A stretch of DNA of 64,000 nucleotides from Stercorarius parasiticus (lineage: Eukaryota; Chordata; Aves; Charadriiformes; Stercorariidae), in NCBI GenBank assembly GCA_013396915.1, contig VWZL01000275.1:22134-86133 (forward strand), in the 5' to 3' direction. The position numbers and the translations under genes are program-made. The notes under the pieces were generated by a model that ran no database searches, was not told the DNA's origin, and saw nothing but the letters and a program-made list of their open reading frames with translations. Numbering within the stretch: the stretch's first letter is position 1; each line of letters begins with the position of its first letter. Of this stretch, positions 36,863 to 51,800 are shown piece after piece.

Positions 36863-39800
36863 GTTTACTATTACTTTATTTTAAATGTGTAGCAAGATTT
36901 GTATGGATAAAAAGCTTGCATCTTCTTTTGAATAATTAATCAAAGATACTTGTGTGTGCTTGAGGAGACTCTGACTGTAATTACTAGTGAAATTGACAGC
37001 TCAGATCAAGCAAATCCGTCCAAAAGTGGCAGTTCAGTTTTTCTTTTAATAACTTCTTCAGGGGACAGCTTTATTAGTATTTTGTGGATTTATACATTAG
37101 TAAAAGGACTAAGAAGTTCTTTTCAAAGTATAAACTTCAGATTAAAGCTCAGGAATTATGCTTTATTGAGGGACCAGAGGCTCTGAGTGTTGTTATCTTA
37201 AAAGCATGTAATTAGGCTGCGTAGCAGTAGACCACAGAGGGTTTTGTTTTTTTAGTTTTTAATTTAGTTTTTCTACTTAGTGCTACTGTAGGCATGACTA
37301 AGACCTTTCCTAAAAGCTTTCTACCTCTAAAAAGCAGAATATTTTAACATTTGGATGACAGCTGATTGGTTAATTACAAAATTCCCCACTTCAGTTGCAG
37401 TAGCTGATACACTGGTTTTGGTCTGCTTGGAACAATAGCAATTTGTTCCCCTTGAAATGACAATAAGTACTTAGTCTGTCTTTGCATAACTGTTATTTAC
37501 AGCTGATTATTTCTGTCTGTACTAAACACTAGCTGCTTCTTTAGTAATTAGGTCTGGAAAGAGGGAGGTGAACTAGAGGTAGAATCCATAACGCAACTCT
37601 GTTATTGGCCATGGGGTTTTTTTGGTCTGAAAAGCTAGTACTTGTGAAATGTTGGATTTATTTTTTTTTCTAGGGAATGCATCTTGTAATTTTCTTGCCA
37701 TTTCCTTGCACTTACACCCCCTCCCAATTGGTGAGGACAATTGGTGAAACAACTGAAATGGACTGGATATGATTAAGACAGTAAAATTTTCTTTTAAGAC
37801 AAACCTGTAACAAAAGCTGATCGTTTGTTTTTGTTCTGACTGGAGGATCTAAACACACAAACCTGTTACTTTCATAGAATCATAGAATTTTAATAGAGTT
37901 CTGTAGTTTTTAGATGGATGGTTGTTGGACTAGCAGTGAGAATATGTGCATTTTGTGTAATGGGAAGAGACATTAGATTGCATTTGATTTAATTTTGTTG
38001 ATTCTGAGATCTTTGGCTCCGGTGTGCTTTAGTGCTAAGCTTTGAGGTATATATTAGTGTCCTGTATAACACAAAAAAATTGCTGTCAGCCGTCACTGGT
38101 GGGTGGGAAGAGCAGCCAACTGCCACGTGAAACTAGAATGCAAGTATCTGGCTCCACTGCTGGCATATTATGTGACTCGGGAGAAAGAACGCAGCAGGGG
38201 CCAGGTTACTTGTCCTGCCTGTGTTTTTTCTCTCTCTCCTTTATATTTCCTTCCAGAAAATTAAACAAATCACCTTGTGAAACACTGATTCTACAGCTGG
38301 AGAATTATGTAAGAAACAGATAAAAGTCTGTAATGTCCTTTTTATTCATCAGAAGAGTGTCATTCTGCTGCCTGTCGTTTTCCATAGGCGTGTGTAGATC
38401 AGTGAGCAGACCTTGAGGAAGGGGAAATAGAAGGATTAGGCACAGAGGCATGAGTGACTAGTTAAAATGAGCTGAATTACCAAGGGAAAAGATGCTTTAT
38501 ACAGGACACCTTTAAAAAAAAAAAAAAAAACCAACAATTTCTTGGAGAATGCTGAGTTTCTCTTATTCTCAGTAATCTTTAGAAAAAGAAATGTAGCTGT
38601 TTTTATTTTGGTCATTTAAACTGCCCACAAATCACAGCTTTTCATTTGTGTTATTTTTTAATACTACACAGCTGAAAAGTTGATATCAAACTAAAAGTTA
38701 AGGTTTTTGTTTGTACTTTAAGTTGGTAATTTATAAAAATACACAATTACTGGTTATTCCTCATTAATATAGGAACTTCTAACTTTTGTAGTATTAAATA
38801 TTAAAAAGGAAAAGATACGAGTGACGTTCTGTGAATGTTTAGTGGGTATCAGAAGCTTTGTGTGATTAGTTCTGTTTAGTAAAATGGACGTCAGTTATAT
38901 TATGGTACAGTCTTATAGGTGCTTAGTGTGTTGTCTTGTTTAGTAAAGTTTCTTAACTTTTACAATTAGTAAGACTATATGTTTGAAAAATAATAGTGAA
39001 AGTAAAGCTACAAGTAGCTTTAAAAAAAATGTCATCTCCTTTTGCTTACAGGTATTTTCCAATGGAGATGATCAGCTGGAGAAGGCAATGGAGGAGATAC
39101 TGAGGGATTCTGAAAAAGATCAGGAGGACTCCTCTGCTCTCCAAGAAGGTTCCAGCGATGCCTGCAGCCAGGCAGCTGGAGACAGGTCCGCAGGTCAAAC
39201 GTATCAGCCGTCTTTGCACCTTGTTTTAGACCCTTCTACTACAGGTATTGTTAAAGTGCTTCCCCCGCCAGTCACCTATGGCAGTTTTTTCCTTTATACA
39301 GTTTCGAGTTAACCTTAAAATGAATATAAAGCTTTCTGGAACTTCATTCCAAAATTCCACTGGAGAATACCCTGGACCCTCTTCTTCTTTCTCATTACTT
39401 GAGGATTTTAGACAGGAATAGATTATCATCAGATTGATACCCCGTGCTGCTCTTTTTGGTCAAGATAATTTTCATTTTGTCTCCAGCCCTAGATGAATTA
39501 GGAGTAGGTATTGGGTAACTTGTGGGTGTTCTTAGTTCTTACCTGCAGTCTAGTTACCCGGGCAGTGTTCATTGACAGTACCACCTGCAAATGAAATATA
39601 CCTTGGGCAAACTGATAAACTCTTCAGCCCTGGTTTTATCACGAGGTATCAGTAAGGACAGTTTTAGATTTGACATTTGCTAGGAATGATTGTGGTACTT
39701 TGCTGGTATTTGAAATTTTGATGAAAAAGGGAGGACTGAAAGCTTTTTGTGTAAAATGCCCCCTACCTCCCAAGCCTGTATGTTCCTTTAGGTCCAAAAG

Positions 39801-42800
39801 TATTTAGAAGCTATTGAATAATCTAAGGCTGAATTTTAGAAATTTGATTGTTGCTTTGATTTACATTTTTGTGAAAACTCATCTGGACTTCTCTGTTTCA
39901 TTTGGATTTTTACTTTTGAATTGGGCTGACTGCTGATAAATGCTAATGTTTTGTGCAGGGTAGCAGTCTGTAGGTATTTCAGTGATGGCTTTGGTGGAGT
40001 GTTTTAATAATGCTGAAACATAATAGAAGAAAATGAATAATTACCAAAGAATTTGAGTATTTTCAGTTACCATTTGACAGCTTTTTTTTTTTTCTTTTTT
40101 AGTATTAGGAATACAAGGCTGTGGCCATCTCTGTGGGCCTTGAATCAGAATTCTTTTTCCCTCAGTAGTATGCAGAGCGTTTCTGTGGCATTGTATCAGA
40201 TAATTTCCATGGCATCTGTTTGGGAATTTAAAAAAAAAAAAAGTTTTTGTGATAGAATAAGATATACAGCTGATGCATTACGCAAACACCCTTCTCTTAA
40301 TTACATGTGTGCTGCCTTTTAGAACGGTCTGTTTTGAGAAACTTACCTACTGGCTCCCTGTTTGACATGATTTTTAGGCTGATGAGTTTCAAACGGAACA
40401 CAAACCTTAGCATGAATGAACAAAAAATACTTGTGAATACTTCTTTTTTCCTGCTCTCCAATAGAAATAATTAAATTTGCAACCTTTATGATTTAAGTAT
40501 TACGGAAATATTAGCTCTAGTAATAAGAAATAAAAATAACAGAGGGCAGATAGCTTAGAGAGGTTTGGAATGTCCATCCTCAGAGATACCAGACTCAGCT
40601 GGAGTATCCTGAGTAACCTGATCCAGTTTTGAAACTAGCCCTTAACTAACACGATCTGTCTTTGAGGAGGAGTTAAAGCTAGATGACCTCTGGAGGTCTT
40701 TTCCAACCTGGATTATTCTGATTCCATACTTACGAATTTTTCTTCCTCCTCTCCTCTTGTTTCTCAAATGTCAAAACGCCTTAAAAAACCCCACCAGAAA
40801 ACAAGAACAGCAAAGCCCCCCAAAGGCTCCCTCAAGGTCGCCTCTGTCCATAGTAGTGTGATTTTGGAAAAAGAATGCTTCTCTTGTGCTGAGTAGAGGA
40901 GCAAACAGGTATCCCTTTTCTTTTCTCCAGCTCCTTGATGGTTTCAAACAGTTAATGTAGCTATCGAGAAATGTCAGCCACATTGAAGTCTACACAAACT
41001 GCGAAGACATGGGAGAGAAAAGAATTAAAGAGGCATCGTTATGCAAAATGATGAGTAGAAATTAGGAGGAGGTATAAGCAAACTAAAGAACATCTGGGGA
41101 GTAGAGCTTAAGGAAAAATGGTATTCTAGCACTGCTAAAAAGAATCAAAAGGTAATCTGACCCTGTGCAGTACTTGGAAACATGCATTGGAATAGACTTA
41201 ACATTAATGTTAAGCTGCCTAATGGATTTCTTACTATTGGAGCTGGTCCATTCTTAAAGGAAGTGGTAGATTTTGCTGTGGAACTCTTTCAGAAAATAAT
41301 GTGTCAAAATAGAAACAAATGGTTAAAAAGTGGTTTCTTCATTTTCAGAAATCTCTGCACCAAGGCCATCTTCACCCAGTGAACCCCTGGAAGAGGACAG
41401 CGTATTGTTCAACAAACTGACTTATTTAGGGAGCACTAAGGTGTCTGCCCCTCGAAATGAACCGGAAGCTCTACATGCCATGGCAAACATGAAATCCTCC
41501 AGTCGGGCCCCTTTACCTGTGACTCTTTATGTTCCCAACATCCCAGAAGGCTCTGTAAGGTAACATACAAATGTTTCTATTGTTACTTGTGCAGACACAT
41601 AAAAGGCGGATTCTGACTTTGTTACTCGCACAGGGAAGTAGAATTGCTGGATTTGTGCCTACGGTTCTTGCTGAAGACAGTTATTTTTGAGAAATTCCTC
41701 TGGCGCCACAAAATGCCTGCTGAAATGTAACATGCAGTGCATAGTTGGTGGTAGCGGTTGCCATACAGTGTCAACAAAGGCATATCTTTCTACCTGCATC
41801 TCTGTTCAAATATGATAATAAGAGATATACTGGAAAGTATATTACCCCTGTTGTCTTCTCTGAAGTTTCTGAAATATTCTTTGAGTTCTGAGTTTGAGAG
41901 GAGTTTAAAATTTTGTATGAGCCCTTAGATCTGTGATTAATATTCACCTGAAGACGGCAGCAAGCATTTGCTAAGCTATATAGTCCTGTATAAATAATAA
42001 AAACAAATGGAATAAATAATGTTTTCTTCATATTTTCTTAAACAGAGAGAATTTTCTTTGATTTTTGTATACAAATCGCATTTTCACGGTTGCTGTGGTT
42101 TCTACATTTCTATTCCCATATTTTTCATGAATGATTGCAGAGCAATGGTGGTCATTGTTACTGCATGGTATAGAGAGGTACTGTGTTTGTCTGTATTATG
42201 GAGTATAAAAGAAATTAAGCCAATGTCACAACCAGAAACATTTACATCTTCGATTTGGAAAGCCTGACATTTCTGTTCCTGCTGCCTATCTTGAGTACTT
42301 GAATTTAGTAGTAATTACAGTTTAGATATTTGTTTATCTAATTGCAGAAAAGCCTTTTAGGTAGGCCTGTTTGCTTTACTGACCTTTTTCTTTGATCTCC
42401 CCCGTTAACTTGCCTTGACAGAATAATAGATCAATCAAACAATGTGGAGATCGCCTCTTTCCCCATCTATAAGGTGTTGTTTTGTGTGCGTGGACAAAAC
42501 GGGACTTCAGAGAGTGACTGTTTTGCATTTACTGAAAGCAGCTGTGGAACTGAAGAGTTCCAGATTCATGTTTTCTCCTGTGAGATTAAAGAGGCAGTAA
42601 GTATTGAGTGTTGTACAGTGACTTGTAAAAAGGATACAAGCGGTGTTTTAAGAAGTTATTCCAGATATGGAAATGGTATATGGTGCCTTGAAAAAATAAG
42701 TTAACACATATAACATTCACAGAATGTGCAGCTAGTCATACATGAATATTAATGTAATTTAATTTTTTTCTTTTAGCATTTCAATAAAATGCCAAAGTGC

Positions 42801-45800
42801 ACTGTAATGGGAAGATTTAGAAAGCCTAAGTTTAAGACAACTAGTTTGTTTTTTCAGGCCTACCCCTTTTGAGTAGGTTTCAGACTAAAGTTGCAGTGTG
42901 AACCTTGTGAGTTACAAAGAATCATTTTACAATACTCTGCCCTAGATATTTTAGGAAGAGCTATGTGATAGTTTGGGAGAAAAGGATTTTCTAGGGTGGA
43001 AAAATAAGAGAAAAGAAGAAATCTTGTTTTTTGGTGTCTGCAAGAGCAAGCTGTAAGTTGTGTTGTTAAATACACAACCTGAAAAGTACGTTATTCAGGT
43101 CCTCTAATGAGTTGCATTCCTAAATTTGTAATGTATATTGACTTTACTGAGCATTACATGAGCAGCGAATGTGACATGAATGGGAATAGGAGATGTTGTT
43201 ACTGAATTTGCTTTGTTATTAAACACCTGATCTGAATGTTTTGTGTTGTGTGAGGCATGCTTTGTGTTTAGTATAAGAGGCAAGTGACGGTAACTTTGTC
43301 CCTCAAAACCACATCACAATGCTCCATCAAAAACACTCTTTTTTTTTTTTGATAAAACTATTAATTTTTTTGCTTTTCTGCAGGTCAGCCGAATTTTATA
43401 TAGTTTCTCAACAGCGTTCAAACGGTCTTCCAAACAAGCATCTGATCATGTAAAGGACTTCGTTCTTCCTACTCCGGATAGTGATGTGTACACTTTCAGT
43501 GTTTCCTTAGAAGTCAAAGAAGATGATGGAAAAGGGAATTTTAGGTAATCTGAATGGAAAGGGAAAAGTAGAAATCTCTTTGAAGAAAGTGTATAGCTAC
43601 TTGCAGAAGGCACTGCTGCTATAGTGCAGTAAAATAGATTCAGCCTGTTTTCATAAATAGACTTGTTAGCAAAGCAACAGCTTCCTTTTTATATTACAGT
43701 TTTCTTCTCTGTAAAAAATCAGGATTTTTTTTCAAGTTAGTTTATTTTAATTACATGATTTGTGGTAGGGATGCTCAAGGTAGGCCTGTGTAAATGGCAA
43801 AGATAGTAGGAAGTCTGTCAAACTTTAGTCAGACCAGTTTTCTCAAGTAACTACAGTCTAGTGTGTCTCTTTTTTTTTTTTAGAGGTTTGTTTTTTTTTT
43901 AATAGGCTATTGAATTCCGAATTTATTGAAGATTTAGAAAATGTAGACTTCTCTAAGGATTACAGGGGACATGGGAGCAAAGTCTTCTTTGCCTAGCAGT
44001 TAATTGCAAGATTTTTTTCATTGGAATTGCGAGTTAATTCTGTGAAAATTTCCTATTTATTTTTTGCTTCATAGCCAGTATATAGCATATTTTCTATCAT
44101 TTTAAAACCCAAAATATCCCATGCATTTTTGGATGCATTTGCCTGGTAAATCCCCCAGACAGTTAGTATTTAGTCTGGCTTTCTTCAGTGCCGGTTTATT
44201 AATTTGTGAAAAAAGGAAGAGAAGGTCTCTCGAATGAGCTGAGCCATTAACAGCTTCAGTGGGCTGCTACTCTCTTTTCTGTATTTAACAGCTAATCTTC
44301 TATACCTGTGCTAAAGAAACTTGGTTTTTTATTCTTTTAGCCCTGTGCCAAAGGATAGAGAGAAATTATATTTCAAGCTGAAACAGGGAATTGAGAAGAA
44401 GGTGGTGATTACAGTTCAGCAACTCTCGAACAAAGAACTGGCCATTGAAAGGTAAGATTCTTATAAAAATAATGCAAGTTAAGTTTTTGAGAGAACGGTA
44501 TTTGATGTACTTTCCTTGGCTTTCCACGTTATGTGACAGAAAAAAATACAACAGTAACACAAAAATAGGATTGCATAATGTAATTAATTTATAGGTGCAT
44601 GGTTTGGTTTTAAATTTCTTTTGAAGTACTTGTGACTTTTAGGTAAAAACAAGAAACATAGCCTGTAGCACTCAAACATTCTTTTTATTTTTTTTAATTT
44701 TTTTTTAATTGTCTTTTTGAATGTGGTGTTAGGATACCTATGACATTCAAATGCTTTCGACTCAGCTTTCTGTTGTTTTTAAGCAGTGTGAAACCACGCA
44801 TTTATTGTAATCCTGCATTAGCAGCAGCTCACCTAGTAAAAGTAACCAAGTTGGTTGTCCGAGCTATGTTAAACCTTGGAGCGTATTAATCCATTAGATC
44901 AATGTACTGGCATACTGCAAGTTTGGACTCAACCTGCTGGTTAGAAGCAGCATTCTTTTGGTGGAGTCTTCAAGATGAGTAGGATTCCTTTGTAGTTTTG
45001 TTATAATATGATTCTAATGTTTATCTTCAAGTGATGGTGAAGAGCTCAGGAATGGTTGATGACTCATGCTGTATCTCCTGGAAATTCCATGAGTGGGATC
45101 CCTTTTGCACAGAATAATCTGACTTTGTGCAAAGCATTTGCACAAGAAGTGGATCATGCATGTGAGGAATAACTTAATTAATGTGTTCATTAACACTAGA
45201 CTCATGTTACTGCAGTAGTAGTAGGTATTGTATTAATTTGAATTAGGAAATTCCTTATCAATAGCTCAATTTTTAAAAATAGCAAATGCCACCAGGTGGC
45301 AGTCTTATCAAAAGAGTAACAATAGAGGAATTCAATTTCAGTGACAAGGGAATTCAAGTATCAAGAAAAAAGCCTCACAACCCTCCCAGAACGTAAGATT
45401 GATTTCTTCACTTGCTTTCAAGCTCCTATTTAAAAAATGAAACTAACATTTTAGACAAGTAATATACAGCAGAACTTATCATCATTGTTTTGTGTTGTAA
45501 AATTGTGCTTTAGCTACTCATTGGCTTTAAAAAAAAAAATCCTATTTTCAGTGTATTTTTAATTTAAATAATTTTGGCTTCAGAATTCAGTTAATGAACG
45601 ATGAACTCTTTTAAGCATGTCTGAATAGGATTTGATTGTTGGGGTTTTTTTTCCCGAAAAGCAAAGCTACCTTCCTTGGAAATTAGCTTTTATTTTGATT
45701 TCATTTAGGATATTCAATTAGGATTTTTTTTTTATCACCACAAGCTTTGCTGATAAAGGTATTCAGTTGACATGTGATACACGGGCTTGCAAGTCATTTT

Positions 45801-48800
45801 ACGTACTTACACTGCATAACATTAAAATTCAAAACCAGTATAAAAGATCAACTCAGCTTACAACAGACGGGGATCTTCTAAGCAATTTAATGTGCCTTTA
45901 AAAGTATTTCTAAGTGGAAATGACAATGCAAAAAAATGTTACTAAAGAAGTTTGGTCTCTGGTCTAAAGAGTTCAAGAGTCTTTCTTTGTGGTCCTGCAA
46001 GAGTAAACCTGGCATCACTTGGAGACTTGCCACCTCCTGGTGTTCAGGTAGGGCCCATGGCTGGCTTAGGTTGGTGACTCAACTGTCAATTGGGTGACTT
46101 TGGCCCTTCCTACCTCTGTGGCCTGTTTGACCTGGGGTTTGCCTGTTTTTATCCGGGTAAATAAATGATGTTGGTTCCTGTCTCCTAGGTCTTGAGTCAT
46201 GGGTGGCACTATGTAGGTTCAGTCCCACAGTGTGGGGTATCAAGCCTCAGTTGCATTACAGAATTCAAGAAGAAAATGCTGTTTAACAATCAAGGGGCTT
46301 TAAGAAAGTTGTTCTGAGTGAAATAACCTTTCATTCTGAAAGCATGCTACTAGCCATGCGGGAGAGTTAATACCAACTTACGTAGGTGTAGCTTAGGTTA
46401 AAGTCTAGACTGGCACCCTTAGAACTGATGTACAGAATATTGGCTGGTTGCTCAGTGGTACTAGAAACTCCTAAAGATCATGTTATCATGTTAACGTAAT
46501 ACCATCAGGCTTATCTGTGGGTAGCATTTGTATTTCCATAAATAGAAATATATTTTAGTGAAGAATAATTTCAGTTCTCTTTTTGCGGGTCTAGAAAGTA
46601 GCTGAATTTAAACAGAGTAGTGCACCTGCACACAGCCACTTGGTAGCCAGCTGGAAGTGCAGAAAACCCAACATATCAGAAGTGGCGAGACTGAGGCCCA
46701 CAGTCCGTGCAGGTCATTTTGAATCGTGGGTGTGTGCTTCAGCCTCCTCAAATGGGAGACTGATCGTGTTGACAACTGTTTGCGTAAAACCTGTCTCCTC
46801 TGCAAGTGAGCGTCCTGAACTCTTACGAACTCCTTTTGCTCTTTGAACTTAGTGGGGAGAGAAGCCCTGACTCTTCTAATAGCAGGATGCTGCCAATCAT
46901 CTGCTTCTGTGGGAGGCAAGGGTTACTCGTTCCTGACTCCCACCCTTTTGGAAGCATACTTCCCAAAAATGTTGGCTGGCACACATCAGAACCTGCGTAC
47001 ATCTGAGAGAAGCACAGCAAGAGCTAGGGTCTGTGAGCTGTTGTCTTTGAAAAGCACAGACATTTTGCCTGCCCCTGAATCTTAGCCTTATAGTTTTCTG
47101 TAGCAGATGTACTAGAAGCTAGTGCCCCCCCTACTACAATAAATTATAGCCCTCTCGGAGCTATTTCTACCTCAGAAACAAAAAGTAGCCAGTCTGCTAT
47201 AACGTTCTGCCTGGTCTAATTAGTCTCGCAGAGAAGCCAGCTTGTGTGCTTAAATATAAGTCCTAGCATCCTGGCTGCCTTGGTTGCTTTACGTGGCACT
47301 GCATTGTGCTATAGAGATAGATCAAAACTGTTGTCTACTGGTTTATTTACCACTTTGATTTTTTAGATTATAATAGTGAAGAGTACGGAGAAGGAAAAAT
47401 ACAATTGTAGATGGAAGTTACTGTTTAAGTGTAATGAGGTGGAAAATGAAAATCATATACCCAAACATAATGGGGGCAAACTTACTAGGTGGTGTAGTAA
47501 TTGCATATCTTAAGACTTTTACAGTTAATAGCATTATTGAAATGATAGTTGCTTTTATTTCTCTGTTCATGATCAGTGTGCTTGCCTGAAAGCTGTGAAA
47601 CTCTTCTGTCTTCATTGCTAACTTGTGAATGCTCAAATAATCTCTTACAATTTACATTTGCTGAAAAATATAAATAAGTGGGTTGCCCAGATGACAGAGC
47701 TGCCTTTGTTCAAACTTAGAGAAGGTTGGGAATGGGGGGCTCTTTGTGGTGCATTTGAATACCTGGTGGGAGGGTCTGGAGGAGATGGAAAGCGGGCTCT
47801 TGGAGGTGCAGAGTGGTACGATTAGAGTCAAGGTGCACGAGTTACTTCCCTGGAAATTCCCCTGTTGAATGAGGCCAGTTGTTGTCAATACAAAGAGAGC
47901 TGAGCGTTGGAACAGGTTGCCAAAAGAGATCATTCACTCCCTGTTCCTGGCGATGCTCAGAACTTGACCTGGTAAGGCCCTGGGCAACCCAGTTCGGATT
48001 GGTCCTCTTTTTGAGTAGTGCCTTCAATATTTAGAAAGTTCAAAAGTGTGAATGCTTTAAGGATGTTTGAGAATTCTAATTTTTTTTTTTACTCTTAAAA
48101 ATATCAAGAACTCTTTTTTATTAAACAACTGGAATTCAAGGCCCTGTATAATACAGAAGTTCAGTTATAAAAAATAAAGAATGAAAGTCTAAAAATTCAG
48201 CGCATTGTTGTTTTTTTTTTTAAGGGCCCATGATGCTACGTGATGTTTTACACCAGTGATGATATGAGTAATAGAATGCCTGAATTTGTAACTTTTCATA
48301 TGATTGTATGAAAAACAATTTTTAAAATGGACTGGGGAGAGAGTGAATGTGTTCTTGGCAATCTCCATCACTAATGTATAAGAATTGTTGGTATCTTTAA
48401 GCTCAGTATTCTCAGTTGTCTTTAAGAATAATTGTTTGTTCACAGGCCAGATGCTAATTTGTCATCTTCATTCTGGAAGACAATTTCATTGTCATTTCTA
48501 TAATATATATTGTGATGTTTCCTGAGCGTTGCCATAACACTAACAAAAAATTAGAAGCAGTAGGTGGCTGTGCCATTATGTTCAAGAAAATACTTTTGTA
48601 TTTTGAAAAGCAAATTATCTTTATAAAATTTTTTTTTAATAAATTTCACAGATGCTTTGGGATGCTACTAAGCCCTGGACGAAATGTGAAGAACAGTGAC
48701 ATGCATTTACTAGACATGGTAATACTTAGCTCTAATAATCGATTTAGGAAGATAGAGGTGATTTAAAAAAAAACCAAACACCACAAACAAAAGCCAACCA

Positions 48801-51800
48801 TCCAAACCTCTCATCTGTTTTTTGTTTATTAAATCCTGGGGTTTATATCTTAAAACTAGAAACAAACTTGTTACATAGGATGGGCAAAACATTTCAATTA
48901 AAGTCAAAACCTGTGGCTTCTGTTTTTTGTTCAATTTTTGAAGACGCAGATTAGGTCAGCCAACAGCTGGTTATTACAAATAACTACGCCTTCTGTATTG
49001 TGTTAACCATGTTGCCTTAAAATTTAGAGAAAATAATTGTTAGATTTGGGCACCAGGGGAGTGGTCTTATTTTTCCAAGGTGCTGAAAACTTTGCCTTTA
49101 TTTGCTTCATTTGAATTTAAATTCTTGCTCAGAGTTTGAAGTATTCACTTGTCTTCTACAGCCCTCATTTCTTATGAGTTGTTCTAAGAGAACTGCAGAA
49201 TAATGATACTTTCTGTGATAATATCAATTTACTTTCATGCTGTGGATAAGAATACAACCATTTTCAAGCCAAGAAATGTTTGAGTTAAACCAATCAGACA
49301 TTTTGTGTCTGTACAGTTACCCCAGTTTTGTCTAGTCCATTTCTTTACTCATGTTGATGATTCTAGCTATCAGTATTTAGTTCTCTTGTCCAACAAGATA
49401 TGCAAATACTATTTTATTTGCCTGTTTGCATCTACTACTCATTTTTTCTGGTTTTATTTGCTAGCACTAGTTTCTCAGATACAGAGGTGTTGCTGTTAGT
49501 AGTAACTTGATCATATGTGGCTCTTTTGACTTTATTTGCCTACTGTCCTGAAATTTGGCTCTTTAAATCTCAAGTTCCTATGAACTGGAATTCCAGTCCA
49601 TTGGCGTACTTACAAATGTTAAGTCCATGCCTGAGCAACTCGGGCAACAATCTGGCAGAGGTATAATTACTGAGCGGGAAAAAATCAGCCTGACCTTTGG
49701 GTTGGCGTTGTTAAGATCTTACTCTGCTAAGATTTTTTTTTTTTTTTTTTTTTTCCCCCTTTTCCATTTCTGTGTATACTGTGGGGCATGTTTAATTTTA
49801 TGGAGTCTCTTGTAACTCATCCTCTCCTAACAACCATCTCAGCTGCTCAGACAGTAGAGTGGCAGACATTCCACCATACTTTCATGCTTATGATAAACAT
49901 TGAAAAAAATATGTTGATAAACTATCTTGTCTTTAGTTGCTTATATAATGTTTCTCTTCTAATGTTTCTTCTTTCCTTCCCACTTCCCTATGACCTTTCT
50001 AAATCCATTATTTCTCATATTCTTTATTTAGATTGTGTTCTCCAGAACGAACACAATCTTACTCTGAAGTTCCTGGAACTATTTTGCCTCCTTATGTTCA
50101 ATGTCTTTGGTCTCCAACTATGACTCTTAATAGAATCCTGTATGTTTTTATCTTTAGGAATCCATGGGAAAGAGTTCTGATGGGAAAGCTTATGTAATTA
50201 CTGGAATGTGGAATCCTAACGCACCCATGTTTCTGGTACTTAATGAGGAAACTCCTAAAGGTAATGTAATATAATTTGTAAATTTGTTTTACCTGACATG
50301 GCTTTGGTGGATCTGTTTTCTCCTGGAAATCATGGCACGTATGTCTGAGTAAGTTCATCATTATGTTCTAGGAGTCCATGCCTAGAAACTTCACTGTATA
50401 AACATATGTAAAATGGAAATGTGAATAATTTTTCATAGAGCTATGTGTTGCTGATATTGAGATGTTAAATTAGTGTTTGGGGCTTATGTGCCTGTTCCCT
50501 GGTTACTGGGAATTTTTGGTCCTAAGCACGCAGAAGTTGTTTTTCACCTTCTGTACTCAGCAAAGCAGTAGAAATCTGAGGCATTGCTGTTCTCTTCCTT
50601 TTAGTTTTGAGGTGAGTTGATTACAAATAGCATTACAATCCCTTCATCTTGGGGCAGCTGGAAGTGAAACACTGAAGTGCTTGATTACATAGCACAGTTT
50701 CTTACCACTAGAATTGATGTTCTCTGATGTGATGTAAAAGGTTTGAATGCACATGCGGAGTTTGTTTCCTATCCCACAGCAGAGGTCACATCAGTTACTT
50801 AAAGTGTATACAGCCAGTGTCACTGTTCTTGCTGCTGGCTTTTCAAACCACATTGTTTCTTGTAGCATACAGGCAAAACTCTTACTGTGCAGCTTGACAC
50901 AGTTTCTGTTTTATGATATGACTTTGTGTGTGTGGTTTGGTTTTGTGGTTTGTTTTTTTTTGTTTGTTTGTGTGGGGTTTTTTGTTTGGGGGTTTTGGTT
51001 TGGGGTTTTTTTTTTTAATGCCCACTTGCCTTTTTGGTCTGATAAGACAAGAGAATCTAGGGATCCTTAATGTCTAATTCTAAATGTTTATTTTAAAAAT
51101 CTGTGTTTCCTGCATGAAAAATGTCGGTTGTGGTGGAAAATGATGGTTACTACCTCTCTCTGTGGTGAATGTTTCCAGAAGCAGCAATCCTTTTCTTGCA
51201 CTGTAAACGTGTAAGGTACACTTGCACTGTTTCAGTCTCATCCTCTGGTCAGCTGATCCTGCATTCCACCCTACTTGAAAAAGCTGGAATTATGCTTCAG
51301 TACTCGGAAGATGGAGCTATTACGGATCAAGATTGCTGATCCATGCTTTGCTTTAGAAATACATTTTGCTGCTATGAGGACTGTCTGACCCAGAGAGTGG
51401 GACAGGGAGGGGTATGGTGTTTTCTGTCCTTGTAACTGACAGAGTATGGGTACGGACATAAAAAAATTATCTGAAGTGTTTCTTAATGTTATGAAAGGTT
51501 TTAGGACAAGCAATGCTGTAGGAGACCCTTGACACTGGTTTGCTATACACACGTATATATTCCCTCAGCAGTAAGTTTACACTTTAAAATGGGACCTTAT
51601 CCTGCGCACATTCCTTTTGTCTGATATGGATGGTGTATTTAATGCTCTTTTCTTTGCATGAAATTTTGCTCCTGTCTTTAAAACACAGAGAGATTGTCTT
51701 TGTTTTAAAAAGTTATTTACCTGGCATACTAACGCGTATGCTCGTTCTATGCAGCAGGCTTGTAGACTGTAGAGCTCGGATAGATAAAATGGGTGAAATT

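Larger units (their letters stand above)
44452..48651 (+). other. RABGAP1L intron after coding exon 6
   Basis: A 4.2 kb intron holding a CTCF-like motif (45289), a possible solo LTR (about 45937-46260), an unclassified stop-poor block (46600-47090) and a CR1 fragment (about 47690-48025). Confidence 0.8.

Noticed and set aside
46025..46045. CTCF-like CCACCTCCTGGTG block
   Set aside because: The reverse complement has an extra base within the core and does not fit the motif spacing.
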